DNA of 32,909 nt. Source: Streptomyces sp. ISL-100 (GTDB lineage Bacteria; Actinomycetota; Actinomycetes; Streptomycetales; Streptomycetaceae). The stretch's first letter is position 1; every line of letters begins with the position of its first letter. The notes under the pieces are model-generated. The model worked only from the letters and a program-made list of their open reading frames with translations, made no database searches and was not told where the DNA came from. Location of the stretch: contig NZ_JAGGOK010000130.1 in NCBI RefSeq assembly GCF_018614615.1, positions 1 to 32,909 on the forward strand. Reading direction: 5' to 3'. Both the position numbers and the translations under genes were made by a program. This document shows, piece after piece, positions 7,801 through 15,477 of this stretch.

Positions 7801-10415
7801 AGGGCGACATGACCAAGAAGATCGACATCGACGCCCGCGGCGAGATCCTGGAGCTGAAGACGACGATCAACACGATGGTGGACCAGCTGTCGTCGTTCGC
7901 CGACCAGGTGACCCGGGTCGCCCGCGAGGTGGGTACGGAGGGCATCCTGGGCGGCCAGGCGCGCGTACGCGACGTGGACGGCACCTGGCGCGACCTCACG
8001 GAGTCCGTGAACGAGATGGCCGGGAACCTGACCCGGCAGGTGCGCGCCATCGCGGCCGTGGCCACCGCGGTGACCCGCGGCGATCTCAATCTCAAGATCG
8101 ACGTCGATGCGTCGGGCGAGATCCAGGATCTCCAGGACAACATCAACACGATGATCGCGAACCTGCGCGACACCACTCTCGCCAACAAGGAACAGGACTG
8201 GCTCAAGGGCAACCTGGCCCGTATCTCGGGTCTGATGCAGGGCCGCCGCGATCTCGACGACGTGGCCTCGCTGATCATGAGCGAGCTGACGCCGGTGGTT
8301 TCGGCGCAGCACGGCGCCTTCTTCCTGGCCCTGACGACGCGCGGGACGGCCGAGGTGGGCGCGGACGAGGACAGCCCGTACGAGCTGCGCATGCGCGGTA
8401 GCTACGGCTACTCGGCCGGCTCGATGCCGACCTCCTTCAAGCCGGGTGAGACGCTCATCGGCACCGCGGCGGAGGAGAAGCGCACGATCCTGGTGGACAA
8501 CGTGCCGCCGGGCTATCTCAAGATCTCCTCCGGTCTCGGAGAGGCGCCGCCAGCGCACGTGATCGTGCTGCCGGTGCTCTTCGAAGGGAAGGTCCTCGGG
8601 GTGATCGAGCTGGCGTCGTTCCAGCCCTTCACGCAGATCCAGAAGGACTTCCTCAACCAGATCGCCGAGATGATCGCGACGAGCGTCAACACCATCAGCG
8701 TCAATACGAAGACCGAGGTGCTGCTGGAGCAGTCGCAGGAGCTGACCGAGCAGCTGCGGGAGCGCTCGGCGGAGCTGGAGAACCGGCAGAAGGCCCTTCA
8801 GGAGTCCAACGCCGAACTGGAGGAGAAGGCGGAGCTGCTGGCTCAGCAGAACCGCGACATCGAGGTCAAAAACACCGAGATCGAAGAGGCCAGGCAGGTC
8901 CTGGAGGAGCGCGCCGAGCAGCTCGCGGTCTCGATGCGCTACAAGTCCGAGTTCCTGGCGAACATGTCGCACGAGCTGCGTACGCCGCTCAACTCGCTTC
9001 TCATCCTGGCGAAGCTGCTCGCGGACAACGCGGAGGGGAATCTGTCCCCGAAGCAGGTGGAGTTCGCCGAGACGATCCACGGGGCGGGTTCCGACCTGCT
9101 CCAGCTGATCAACGACATCCTCGACCTGTCGAAGGTCGAGGCGGGCAAGATGGACGTCAGCCCGACCCGGATCGCGCTGGTCCAGCTCGTCGACTACGTG
9201 GAGGCGACCTTCCGGCCGCTCACCGCGGAGAAGGGGCTCGACTTCTCGGTACGGGTGTCCCCGGAGCTGCCCGCGACGCTGCACACGGACGAGCAGCGGC
9301 TGCTCCAGGTCCTGCGCAACCTTCTGTCCAACGCGGTGAAGTTCACCGACAGCGGGGCCGTCGAGCTCGTCATCCGGCCGGCCAAGGCCGACGTACCGAA
9401 CGCGATCCGTGAGCAGCTGCTGGAGGCCGGCTCGCTGCGCGACATGGACGCCGATCTGATCGCCTTCTCGGTGACCGACACCGGCATCGGGATCGCGGCC
9501 AGCAAGATGCGGGTGATCTTCGAGGCGTTCAAGCAGGCCGACGGGACGACCAGCAGGAAGTACGGCGGCACGGGCCTGGGTCTGTCCATCAGCCGGGAGA
9601 TCGCCAGGCTGCTGGGCGGCGAGATCCACGCGGCGAGCGAGCCGGGCCGCGGGTCGACGTTCACGCTCTACCTGCCGCTGCACCCGAGCGAACTGCCGCC
9701 GCAGGGCTACCCGCAGCTCGCGCCCGGCGGCATGGAGCCGCTGCGCGGGAGCCTCCCGGAGGACGCGTCGTCGACGGACGTTCCGCCGCCGGCCGACAAC
9801 GGGCCCGCCCGGCTGCCCTCGGACCCGCAGACCGGTCCCGCCGGGCTCTTCCGGCGCCGTCGCAAGGCGGTGGGCGCCGCGGATCAGCGGACGGCGCTGC
9901 CGGGGCAGGCCGGTCAGAACGGTCAGCCCGGGCAGGCCGGTCAGGCCTCGGCCGGGGAGCAGGCGCAGGCTCCCCAGGAGTCGTGGTCCGCGAGCGGTCA
10001 GGAGGCCGCGGCGCCACAGACGCGTCGCGGCATCATGTTCTCCAACGAGAAGGTGCTGATTGTCGACGACGACATCCGCAACGTCTTCGCGCTCACCAGC
10101 GTGCTGGAGCAGCACGGGCTCTCGGTGCTGTACGCCGAGAACGGCCGCGAGGGCATCGAAGTCCTGGAGCAGCACGACGATGTGACGGTCGTACTGATGG
10201 ACATCATGATGCCGGAAATGGACGGTTACGCGACGACGACGGCGATCCGCAGGATGCCGCAGTTCGCGGGGCTGCCGATCATCGCGCTGACGGCGAAGGC
10301 GATGAAGGGCGACCGGGAGAAGGCCATCGAGTCCGGTGCTTCCGACTACGTCACGAAGCCGGTTGATCCCGACCATTTGCTCTCGGTAATGGACCAGTGG
10401 ATGCGTGGGGAGTGA
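4872..10415 (+). CDS. osaA: OsaA-type hybrid histidine kinase with poly-HAMP array
   Basis: The 1847-aa protein has no obvious membrane segment. An N-terminal HAMP-like region (about 30-190) is followed by ten 92-residue HAMP repeat units (about 180-1095), each with an LGGQA motif, VTTAVA-GDLS and NTMVDQL. Next come a GAF domain (about 1110-1280), a long coiled coil (about 1283-1357) and a HisKA domain with His1367 in SHELRTPLN. The HATPase domain carries NLLSNAVKF, DTGIGIA and GTGLGLS. A Pro/Gln/Gly-rich linker leads to a C-terminal receiver with phospho-acceptor Asp1777 in VLMDIMMPEMDG. It matches OsaA of S. coelicolor, needed for osmoadaptation with OsaB. GTG 4872 is chosen because GGAGGG lies 5 nt upstream; ATG 4839 is in frame but lacks a ribosome binding site. 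The repeats resemble fungal group III kinases (Nik1/Os-1). Confidence 0.93.
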   Translation: MESGAAARSTSTRAKGGRSRNNGTTEVDTAALNRLLQALVTMRDGNFRKRLTVSGDGVMAEIAAVFNEVADRNLHLTGEIARVRRMVGREGKLAERLETGACEGSWATAIDASNALVDDLARPVSEVGRVLSAVADGDLDQRMELRSQSSEGTEGAGHPLRGEFLKVGRTVNNLVDQLSAFTDEVTRVALEVGTEGKLGGQAQVRGMSGSWKDLTDSVNTMAYRLTAQVRDIALVTTAVAKGDLSRKVTVHVAGEMLQLKNTVNTMVDQLSSFSSEVTRVAREVGTEGELGGQAQVPGVAGVWKDLTDSVNLMAGNLTAQVRGIAEVTTAVANGDLSRKVTVSARGEVAQLAETINQMTETLRTFADEVTRVASEVGGEGLLGGQAQVPGAAGTWKDLTDSVNTVFRNLTTQVRDIAQVTTAVANGDMTQKVTVDVAGEMLELKNTVNTMVDQLQSFGSEVTRVAREVGVEGLLGGQAQVPGAAGTWKDLTDSVNTAFRNLTGQVRNIAQVTTAVANGDLSQKVTVDVSGEMLELKNTVNTMVDQLSSFADQVTRMARDVGTEGRLGGQARVDGVSGTWKELTDSVNFMAGNLTSQVRQIAQVTTAVARGDLSQKIDVDARGEILELKNTINTMVDQLSSFADQVTRVAREVGTDGRLGGQAQVPGVAGVWRDLTDSVNGMAGNLTAQVRNIAQVATAVARGDLSQKIDVDARGEILELKNTLNTMVDQLSNFAEQVTRVAREVGTEGMLGGQAEVQGVSGTWKDLTQSVNSMANNLTSQVRNIAEVTTAVAKGDLSKKITVDAKGEILELVTTVNTMVDQLSSFADEVTRVAREVGTEGILGGQARVRGVTGIWKDLSDNVNLMANNLTSQVRNISQVSAAVANGDLTKKVTVEARGEVAQLADTVNTMVTTLSSFADEVTRVAREVGTEGELGGQARVPGVSGTWKDLTESVNSMASNLTGQVRQIAMVTTAIAKGDMTKKIDIDARGEILELKTTINTMVDQLSSFADQVTRVAREVGTEGILGGQARVRDVDGTWRDLTESVNEMAGNLTRQVRAIAAVATAVTRGDLNLKIDVDASGEIQDLQDNINTMIANLRDTTLANKEQDWLKGNLARISGLMQGRRDLDDVASLIMSELTPVVSAQHGAFFLALTTRGTAEVGADEDSPYELRMRGSYGYSAGSMPTSFKPGETLIGTAAEEKRTILVDNVPPGYLKISSGLGEAPPAHVIVLPVLFEGKVLGVIELASFQPFTQIQKDFLNQIAEMIATSVNTISVNTKTEVLLEQSQELTEQLRERSAELENRQKALQESNAELEEKAELLAQQNRDIEVKNTEIEEARQVLEERAEQLAVSMRYKSEFLANMSHELRTPLNSLLILAKLLADNAEGNLSPKQVEFAETIHGAGSDLLQLINDILDLSKVEAGKMDVSPTRIALVQLVDYVEATFRPLTAEKGLDFSVRVSPELPATLHTDEQRLLQVLRNLLSNAVKFTDSGAVELVIRPAKADVPNAIREQLLEAGSLRDMDADLIAFSVTDTGIGIAASKMRVIFEAFKQADGTTSRKYGGTGLGLSISREIARLLGGEIHAASEPGRGSTFTLYLPLHPSELPPQGYPQLAPGGMEPLRGSLPEDASSTDVPPPADNGPARLPSDPQTGPAGLFRRRRKAVGAADQRTALPGQAGQNGQPGQAGQASAGEQAQAPQESWSASGQEAAAPQTRRGIMFSNEKVLIVDDDIRNVFALTSVLEQHGLSVLYAENGREGIEVLEQHDDVTVVLMDIMMPEMDGYATTTAIRRMPQFAGLPIIALTAKAMKGDREKAIESGASDYVTKPVDPDHLLSVMDQWMRGE
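5400..8165 (+). repeat. Ten in-phase 276-bp direct repeats encoding HAMP units inside osaA
   Basis: The codon pair opening each LGGQA motif falls at 5463, 5739, 6015, 6291, 6567 and so on to 7947. This is an exact 276-bp step (92 codons) ten times without any indel. Long stretches are near-identical between units, for example the segments encoding NTMVDQLSSFADQVTR. Confidence 0.95.
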
Positions 10416-10659
10416 TCGTAGGCTGTGCGAATCTGGGCGGGTTGCTGACTGACTGTGGCCGAAGGCGTGTGAGTCGGCGGTATACGGGGAACCTTCTGGT
10501 CTCCCACCGCGTTTCTGCTACGTGCGCAGTGACATCGCGGTGACAGGGTGTGGCGACAGGCGGGGTGCGGCTACCATGACCGGCACAAGGACGGGCGACG
10601 CAAGAGAGTCGTCCCCTGGGGCGGCGCCCGGTGCACTGCCGGGGCGAGGAGGGCGGGCC

Positions 10660-11346
10660 ATGGTGCAGAAGGCCAAGATCCTCCTGGTCGATGACCGGCC
10701 GGAGAATCTGTTGGCGCTGGAGGCCATCCTCTCTGCGCTCGATCAGACACTGGTACGGGCATCGTCAGGGGAGGAAGCGCTCAAAGCGCTGCTGACGGAC
10801 GACTTCGCGGTCATTCTGCTGGACGTTCAGATGCCGGGAATGGATGGTTTCGAGACCGCCGCGCACATCAAGCGGCGAGAACGGACCCGGGACATCCCGA
10901 TCATCTTTCTCACCGCCATCAACCACGGTCCGCACCACACCTTCCGGGGTTACGCGGCGGGCGCGGTGGACTACATCTCGAAGCCGTTCGACCCGTGGGT
11001 GCTGCGCGCCAAGGTCTCGGTGTTCGTCGAGCTGTACATGAAGAACTGCCAACTGCGCGAACAGGCCGCGCTGCTGCGCCTCCAGCTGGAGGGCGGCGGT
11101 CAGGCGGGCGGCGTGGGCGACACGAAGGAGCCCGCCGGGCTCCTCGCCGAACTCTCCGCGCGGCTCGCCGCCGTTGAGGAGCAGGCCGAGGCGCTCTCCA
11201 AGCAGCTCGACGACGAGTCCGCGGACGCCGCGGCCGTCGCCACTGCGGCTCACCTCGAGCGTAAGCTGACGGGCCTGCGCCGGGCGCTCGACGCGCTCGA
11301 ACCTGGTACCACCGGCGCGGCGCCCCCGTTTCCTTCGCAGCACTGA
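10660..11346 (+). CDS. osaB: OsaB-type response regulator with coiled-coil output tail
   Basis: The 228-aa protein starts with a CheY-like receiver (residues 5-125). It has the acidic pair Asp11/Asp12, phospho-acceptor Asp55 in LLDVQMPGMDG, Thr85 and Lys108 in SKPF. No DNA-binding domain follows. The rest (about 130-215) is a Leu/Ala/Glu-rich predicted coiled coil (LLAELSARLAAVEEQAEAL), so output is probably by protein contact. Placed 244 nt after osaA, it matches OsaB of S. coelicolor, required for growth and differentiation under osmotic stress and the partner of OsaA. ATG 10660 has GAGGAGG 7 nt upstream. An in-frame GTG at 10522 would add 46 residues but has no ribosome binding site and the added sequence has no family resemblance. 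A separate promoter in the gap is likely, but I cannot place it. Confidence 0.92.
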   Translation: MVQKAKILLVDDRPENLLALEAILSALDQTLVRASSGEEALKALLTDDFAVILLDVQMPGMDGFETAAHIKRRERTRDIPIIFLTAINHGPHHTFRGYAAGAVDYISKPFDPWVLRAKVSVFVELYMKNCQLREQAALLRLQLEGGGQAGGVGDTKEPAGLLAELSARLAAVEEQAEALSKQLDDESADAAAVATAAHLERKLTGLRRALDALEPGTTGAAPPFPSQH

Positions 11347-11473
11347 CGGACGTACCGACGACGTACTGTCGGGCACGGCAGGCCGCGTGAGGCGGCGTCA
11401 GTTTCTCGCCTCCCGCGCCACGACACGAACGGGTGAAGCGGTGGGCACACGTGTCCGTCGCGGCCCGCACCGG

Positions 11474-11486
11474 TAACCTCACCACC
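11474..11486 (+). promoter_or_regulatory. Putative leaderless promoter of ftsK
   Basis: A -10-like TAACCT (11474-11479) is followed by 7 nt and then ATG 11487. There is no Shine-Dalgarno sequence, so transcription would start at or next to the start codon. The -35 region is weak. Confidence 0.45.
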
Positions 11487-14285
11487 ATGGCCTCACGTAC
11501 GTCCGGCAAGGGTTCCCAGGGCACGGCGGGCACCGCGAAGCCGCGCGCCGGCCGTACCACCGGCGCTCCGAAGAAGGCGGCGCCCGCAAAGAAGACCGCC
11601 GCCGCGGTGAAGAAGACCGCGCCCAAGACGCCCGCCAAGAAGGCGCCTGCCAAGAAGGCGGCGGCCAGGCCCGCGCCCAAGGCGGCGCCGTCGCCGACCG
11701 GCGGCGTGTACCGGCTCGTCTGCGCTCTCTGGCTGGGCCTCGCGCACGGCGTGGGCGCGCTGTTCCGCGGAATAGGGCGTGGCGCGAAGGGGCTTGACCC
11801 GGCGCACCGCAAGGACGGCGTCGCACTGCTTCTGCTCGGCCTCGCGCTGGTCGTCGCCGCCGGTACGTGGGCGCAGCTGCGCGGCCCGGTCGGCGACCTG
11901 GTCGAGATGCTGGTGACCGGTGCGTTCGGGCGGCTCGATCTGCTGGTGCCGATACTGCTGGGCGTCATGGCCGTACGGCTGATCCTGCATCCGGAGAAGC
12001 CCGAGGCCAACGGCCGGATCGTCATCGGGCTGTCGGCCCTCGTCGTGGGCGTCCTCGGACAGGTCCACGTGGCCTGCGGATCGCCCGCCCGCGGCGACGG
12101 CATCGAAGGGCTGCAGGACGCCGGCGGCCTGATCGGCTGGGCCGCCTCCACGCCGCTGATCTTCACCATGGGCAGCGTCCTCGCCGTACCGCTTCTCCTG
12201 CTGCTCACCGTGTTCGGGCTGCTGGTCGTGACCGCCACGCCGGTCAACGCCATCCCGCAGCGGCTGCGTCAGCTCGGAATCATGCTGGGGATCCTCCCGG
12301 CGCCGCCGGAGGAGTACGACTTCGAGGACGACGAGCGGTACGACGAGCAGTGGCGCGAAGCGCTTCCCGCCGGCGCGCGCCGCTCGTCCGCGCGCCGGGG
12401 GCCGGCGCCCGCGGAGTACGACGCGGACCTCGCGGAGGAGGAGGCGCTCACCCGGCGCCGCCGGCCCCGCAGGGCCGCCGCGCAGCCCGCGTCGGCGTCG
12501 CGTGCCATGGAGCCCATGGACCCCATCGACTTCGCCGCGGCGGCCGCTGCCGCGCTGGACGGCGCCGTACTGAACGGGCTGCCGCCCTCGGCGCTCGTGG
12601 CCGATCTGACGCAGGGGGTCACGACCGAGCGTCCCGCCGCTGTGCCGCCCGCGCGCGAGGGCGCCGGGAAACCGGAGCGTACGCCCGTTCCCGCGGTGGG
12701 TGCGGGTGCCGCGTCCGGGGCCGGCTCGAAGGTGGCCGACCTGACCAAGGCGCAGCCCGAGGTCTCCCAGCCGCTGCCGCCTCGCGCCGAGCAGCTCCAG
12801 CTCGCCGGGGACATCACGTACTCCCTGCCCTCCCTGGACCTGCTGGAGCGCGGCGGTCCCGGCAAGACGCGCAGCGCGGCGAATGATGCCGTCGTCGCCT
12901 CGCTGACGAACGTCTTCACGGAGTTCAAGGTCGACGCGGCGGTCACCGGCTTCACCCGGGGGCCGACGGTGACGCGGTACGAGGTGGAGCTCGGCCCGGC
13001 CGTGAAGGTGGAGCGGATCACGGCGCTCGCGAAGAACATCGCGTACGCCGTCGCCAGTCCGGACGTACGCATCATCAGTCCGATCCCCGGCAAGTCCGCC
13101 GTCGGCATCGAGATCCCGAACAGTGACCGCGAGATGGTCAAGCTGGGCGATGTGCTGCGGCTCGCGGACGCCGCCGAGGACGACCATCCGATGCTGGTCG
13201 CGCTCGGCAAGAACGTCGAGGGCGGCTACGAGATGGCCAACCTCGCGAAGATGCCGCACGTGCTGGTGGCGGGCGCCACCGGGTCGGGAAAGTCGTCCTG
13301 CATCAACTGCCTGATCACCTCGATCATGGTGCGGGCGACCCCCGAGGACGTACGGATGGTGCTGGTCGACCCGAAGCGGGTCGAGCTCACGGCGTACGAG
13401 GGCATCCCGCACCTGATCACGCCGATCATCACCAACCCCAAGCGGGCCGCCGAGGCGCTCCAGTGGGTCGTACGGGAAATGGACCTGCGCTACGACGACC
13501 TGGCGGCGTACGGCTACCGGCACATCGACGACTTCAACCAGGCCGTGCGCAACGGCAAGGTGAAGCCGCCTGAGGGCAGCGAGCGGGAGCTTTCGCCGTA
13601 CCCGTACCTGCTGGTCATCGTCGACGAGCTGGCGGACCTGATGATGGTCGCGCCGCGCGACGTCGAGGACTCGATCGTCCGCATCACCCAATTGGCCCGC
13701 GCGGCGGGCATTCATCTGGTGCTCGCCACCCAGCGGCCATCCGTGGACGTCGTCACCGGTCTGATCAAGGCGAACGTGCCTTCGCGGCTGGCCTTCGCGA
13801 CCTCTTCGCTCGCGGACAGCCGGGTCATCCTCGACCAGCCGGGCGCCGAGAAGCTCATCGGCAAGGGCGACGGTCTCTTCCTGCCGATGGGCGCGAACAA
13901 GCCGACCCGTATGCAGGGCGCGTTCGTCACCGAGGACGAGGTGGCGGCGATCGTCCAGCACTGCAAGGACCAGATGGCGCCCGTCTTCCGGGAAGACGTC
14001 GTGGTCGGGACGGCGAAGAAGAAGGAAATCGACGAGGATATCGGTGACGACCTGGACCTTCTGTGCCAGGCGGCCGAGCTCGTGGTGTCCACGCAGTTCG
14101 GCTCGACCTCGATGCTCCAGCGGAAACTGCGTGTCGGTTTCGCAAAGGCGGGCAGGCTCATGGATCTGATGGAATCTCGGAACATCGTGGGGCCGAGTGA
14201 GGGATCGAAGGCGCGCGATGTACTCGTGAAACCGGATGAATTGGATGAAATGCTCGCTATGATCCGGGGAGATTCTCACCCGTAA
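11487..14285 (+). CDS. ftsK: FtsK/SpoIIIE DNA translocase
   Basis: The 932-aa protein pumps double-stranded DNA at the septum using ATP and in Streptomyces clears chromosomes from closing sporulation septa. A Lys/Ala/Pro-rich tail (residues 1-70) precedes about four membrane segments (roughly 110-270). An acidic then Pro/Ala-rich linker (about 275-440) leads to the motor. The motor has Walker A GATGSGKS at 596-603 and Walker B LLVIVDELADLM. The C-terminal gamma winged-helix domain carries the typical STSMLQRKLRVGFAKAGRLM segment. The length is usual for the family. ATG 11487 lacks a ribosome binding site but fits a leaderless start; upstream in-frame codons are less plausible. It leads a run of co-oriented genes reaching clgR. 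Confidence 0.95.
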   Translation: MASRTSGKGSQGTAGTAKPRAGRTTGAPKKAAPAKKTAAAVKKTAPKTPAKKAPAKKAAARPAPKAAPSPTGGVYRLVCALWLGLAHGVGALFRGIGRGAKGLDPAHRKDGVALLLLGLALVVAAGTWAQLRGPVGDLVEMLVTGAFGRLDLLVPILLGVMAVRLILHPEKPEANGRIVIGLSALVVGVLGQVHVACGSPARGDGIEGLQDAGGLIGWAASTPLIFTMGSVLAVPLLLLLTVFGLLVVTATPVNAIPQRLRQLGIMLGILPAPPEEYDFEDDERYDEQWREALPAGARRSSARRGPAPAEYDADLAEEEALTRRRRPRRAAAQPASASRAMEPMDPIDFAAAAAAALDGAVLNGLPPSALVADLTQGVTTERPAAVPPAREGAGKPERTPVPAVGAGAASGAGSKVADLTKAQPEVSQPLPPRAEQLQLAGDITYSLPSLDLLERGGPGKTRSAANDAVVASLTNVFTEFKVDAAVTGFTRGPTVTRYEVELGPAVKVERITALAKNIAYAVASPDVRIISPIPGKSAVGIEIPNSDREMVKLGDVLRLADAAEDDHPMLVALGKNVEGGYEMANLAKMPHVLVAGATGSGKSSCINCLITSIMVRATPEDVRMVLVDPKRVELTAYEGIPHLITPIITNPKRAAEALQWVVREMDLRYDDLAAYGYRHIDDFNQAVRNGKVKPPEGSERELSPYPYLLVIVDELADLMMVAPRDVEDSIVRITQLARAAGIHLVLATQRPSVDVVTGLIKANVPSRLAFATSSLADSRVILDQPGAEKLIGKGDGLFLPMGANKPTRMQGAFVTEDEVAAIVQHCKDQMAPVFREDVVVGTAKKKEIDEDIGDDLDLLCQAAELVVSTQFGSTSMLQRKLRVGFAKAGRLMDLMESRNIVGPSEGSKARDVLVKPDELDEMLAMIRGDSHP

Positions 14286-14345
14286 GAGAACGGCGAGCAA
14301 CCGTTTCCCGTGTTCGTACGTCCAGTTGAGGGGAGGGGGAGACAG

Positions 14346-14450
14346 ATGGTGTCACCATCGGGCTGCCCGGCCGTTCTGACGAGCGGTTCTGATGGCGTAC
14401 AAAGTCCGCCCTCCCAGTTGCCTCACGCTTTCGTACCACCCCTAGACTGA
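14346..14450 (+). CDS. Candidate 34-aa small ORF upstream of the RodZ-like gene
   Basis: ATG 14346 is preceded at 5 nt by a very strong ribosome binding site (GGAGGGGGA, 14332-14340). It opens a 34-codon frame ending at TGA 14448-14450. The peptide starts MVSPSGCPAV and is Pro/Ser-rich, with no membrane segment. It lies in the 202-nt gap between ftsK and the RodZ-like gene, and the putative promoter of the latter falls inside its 3' end. It could be a leader peptide, a real small protein or chance. No function is assigned. Confidence 0.35.
   Translation: MVSPSGCPAVLTSGSDGVQSPPSQLPHAFVPPLD
14418..14448 (+). promoter_or_regulatory. Putative promoter of the RodZ-like gene
   Basis: TTGCCT (14418-14423) and TAGACT (14443-14448) are separated by 19 bp, 39 nt before GTG 14488. 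The leader would carry the GAAAGG ribosome binding site (14475-14480). Confidence 0.4.
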
Positions 14451-14487
14451 ACACCCAGCAGGTGGCTCACGCTCGAAAGGCGCCCTC

Positions 14488-15354
14488 GTGTCCATCGGCA
14501 ACTCTCCCGAAGACGACCGCCCTTCGATCGAAGATGACCGGTCCTCGATCGAAGACGACCGGCCCTCGATCGAAGACGACCGGCCCTCGATCGGACGCGC
14601 TCTCCAGCAGGCCCGCGTTGACGCGGGTCTGACCGTCGACGAGGTCAGCGGCTCGACCCGGGTGCGCATCCCCATCGTGCACGCGATCGAGCAGGACGAC
14701 TTCAGCCGCTGCGGCGGCGATGTGTACGCACGCGGACACATCCGTACGCTCGCGCGCGCCGTAGGCCTCGACGCGGACGCTCTGGTCGCGCAGTACGACG
14801 ACGAGCACGGCGGACGTCCCGCGCCCACGCCCGCCGCGCCGCTCTTCGAGGCGGAACGGATCCGTCCCGAGGCGCGCCGGCCCAACTGGACCGCGGCCAT
14901 GGTCGCCGCGATCGTCGCCGTCGTGGGCTTCGTCGGCTTCACGCTCTTCAACGGTGGCAACGGCAACGGCGGCTCCACGGACGTGGCCGGCGGCTCCACG
15001 CCCGCCGCCACCAAGCCCGCGAAGCCGGCCCCGACCAAGCCCGTCGACCCGAAGCCCGACCCGTCGGACAGTGCCATCGCGGCCGTCCCGCAGGACCAGG
15101 TGACGGTCGCCCTCACCGCCAAGGACCGCAAGAGCTGGATCTCGGCGAAGGACCACAACGGCAGGCTGCTCTTCGACGGCCTGCTGGAGAAGGGCGACTC
15201 CAAGACCTTCACGGACAAGGAGAAGATCGAGCTCGTGCTCGGTGACGCCGGGGCGATGCAGCTGTTCGTGAACGGCAAGGAGGTCGGCGACAAGTTCCAG
15301 CCGGGACAGGTCGAGCGGCTGACGTACACGAAGGGCGACCCCGAGGTCGGCTGA
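14488..15354 (+). CDS. RodZ-like helix-turn-helix membrane protein (DUF4115)
   Basis: The 288-aa protein has an unusual acidic N-terminus made of four EDDRPSI-type heptads (residues 8-35). A cytoplasmic Xre-like HTH domain (about 36-105, GRALQQARVDAGLTVDEVS) follows, then one membrane helix (about 135-154). A Thr/Pro/Lys-rich outer linker (about 160-195) leads to a DUF4115 beta domain (about 205-288). This is the layout of RodZ, which links MreB to the membrane in rods. In actinobacteria the homologue sits beside ftsK and its role is less clear. GTG 14488 has GAAAGG 7 nt upstream. A -10 TAGACT lies 39 nt before the start. Confidence 0.85.
   Translation: MSIGNSPEDDRPSIEDDRSSIEDDRPSIEDDRPSIGRALQQARVDAGLTVDEVSGSTRVRIPIVHAIEQDDFSRCGGDVYARGHIRTLARAVGLDADALVAQYDDEHGGRPAPTPAAPLFEAERIRPEARRPNWTAAMVAAIVAVVGFVGFTLFNGGNGNGGSTDVAGGSTPAATKPAKPAPTKPVDPKPDPSDSAIAAVPQDQVTVALTAKDRKSWISAKDHNGRLLFDGLLEKGDSKTFTDKEKIELVLGDAGAMQLFVNGKEVGDKFQPGQVERLTYTKGDPEVG
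14509..14592 (+). repeat. Four in-frame 21-bp tandem repeats
   Basis: Units at 14509-14529, 14530-14550, 14551-14571 and 14572-14592 each encode EDDRPSI or EDDRSSI. The last two copies are identical and the first two differ at a few bases. The unit is 7 codons, so copy-number change keeps the frame. Confidence 0.95.
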
Positions 15355-15361
15355 CCTGGAC

Positions 15362-15392
15362 GCCTCCCGGGCCGCGAGCAGGCCGGGAAGGC
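15362..15392 (+). terminator. GC-rich hairpin after the RodZ-like gene
   Basis: Arms at 15362-15373 and 15381-15392 pair over 11 positions with two single-base bulges and a 7-nt loop. A second GC-rich palindrome follows at about 15393-15427. There is no T run, as is common for Streptomyces termination hairpins. Confidence 0.4.
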
Positions 15393-15464
15393 GGGGCCCG
15401 GCCCGGATTTCGGGGGCGCCGGCCCCGTGGAACCCTCGCGGCGGGGGCGCGCGCCGGGACAAAG

Positions 15465-15477
15465 TAGTCTTGAGCCC
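15465..15477 (+). promoter_or_regulatory. Putative leaderless promoter of rimO
   Basis: TAGTCT (15465-15470) is followed by exactly 7 nt and then ATG 15478. No ribosome binding site is present. This is the same spacing as at ftsK and lhr. Confidence 0.5.

Noticed and set aside
7206..10376. Antisense frame of about 1056 codons opposite osaA
   Set aside because: Its composition is low-complexity Arg/Leu/Val-rich with no domain motifs, and it mirrors the codon bias of osaA. It is a GC-rich antisense artefact.
10416..10659. Possible SigB promoter (GGTATAC near 10479) in front of osaB
   Set aside because: The motif is one base short of GGGTAY and no GNNT lies at the right distance. A promoter is likely in this gap, but I cannot place it.
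11493..14300. Antisense frame of about 935 codons opposite ftsK
   Set aside because: Same pattern as opposite osaA: no recognisable motifs and no ribosome binding site, while the plus-strand FtsK motifs are unambiguous.
14509..14592. Short tandem repeats considered as a CRISPR array
   Set aside because: The copies are directly adjacent with no spacers and are in frame within a gene. No cas genes are present.
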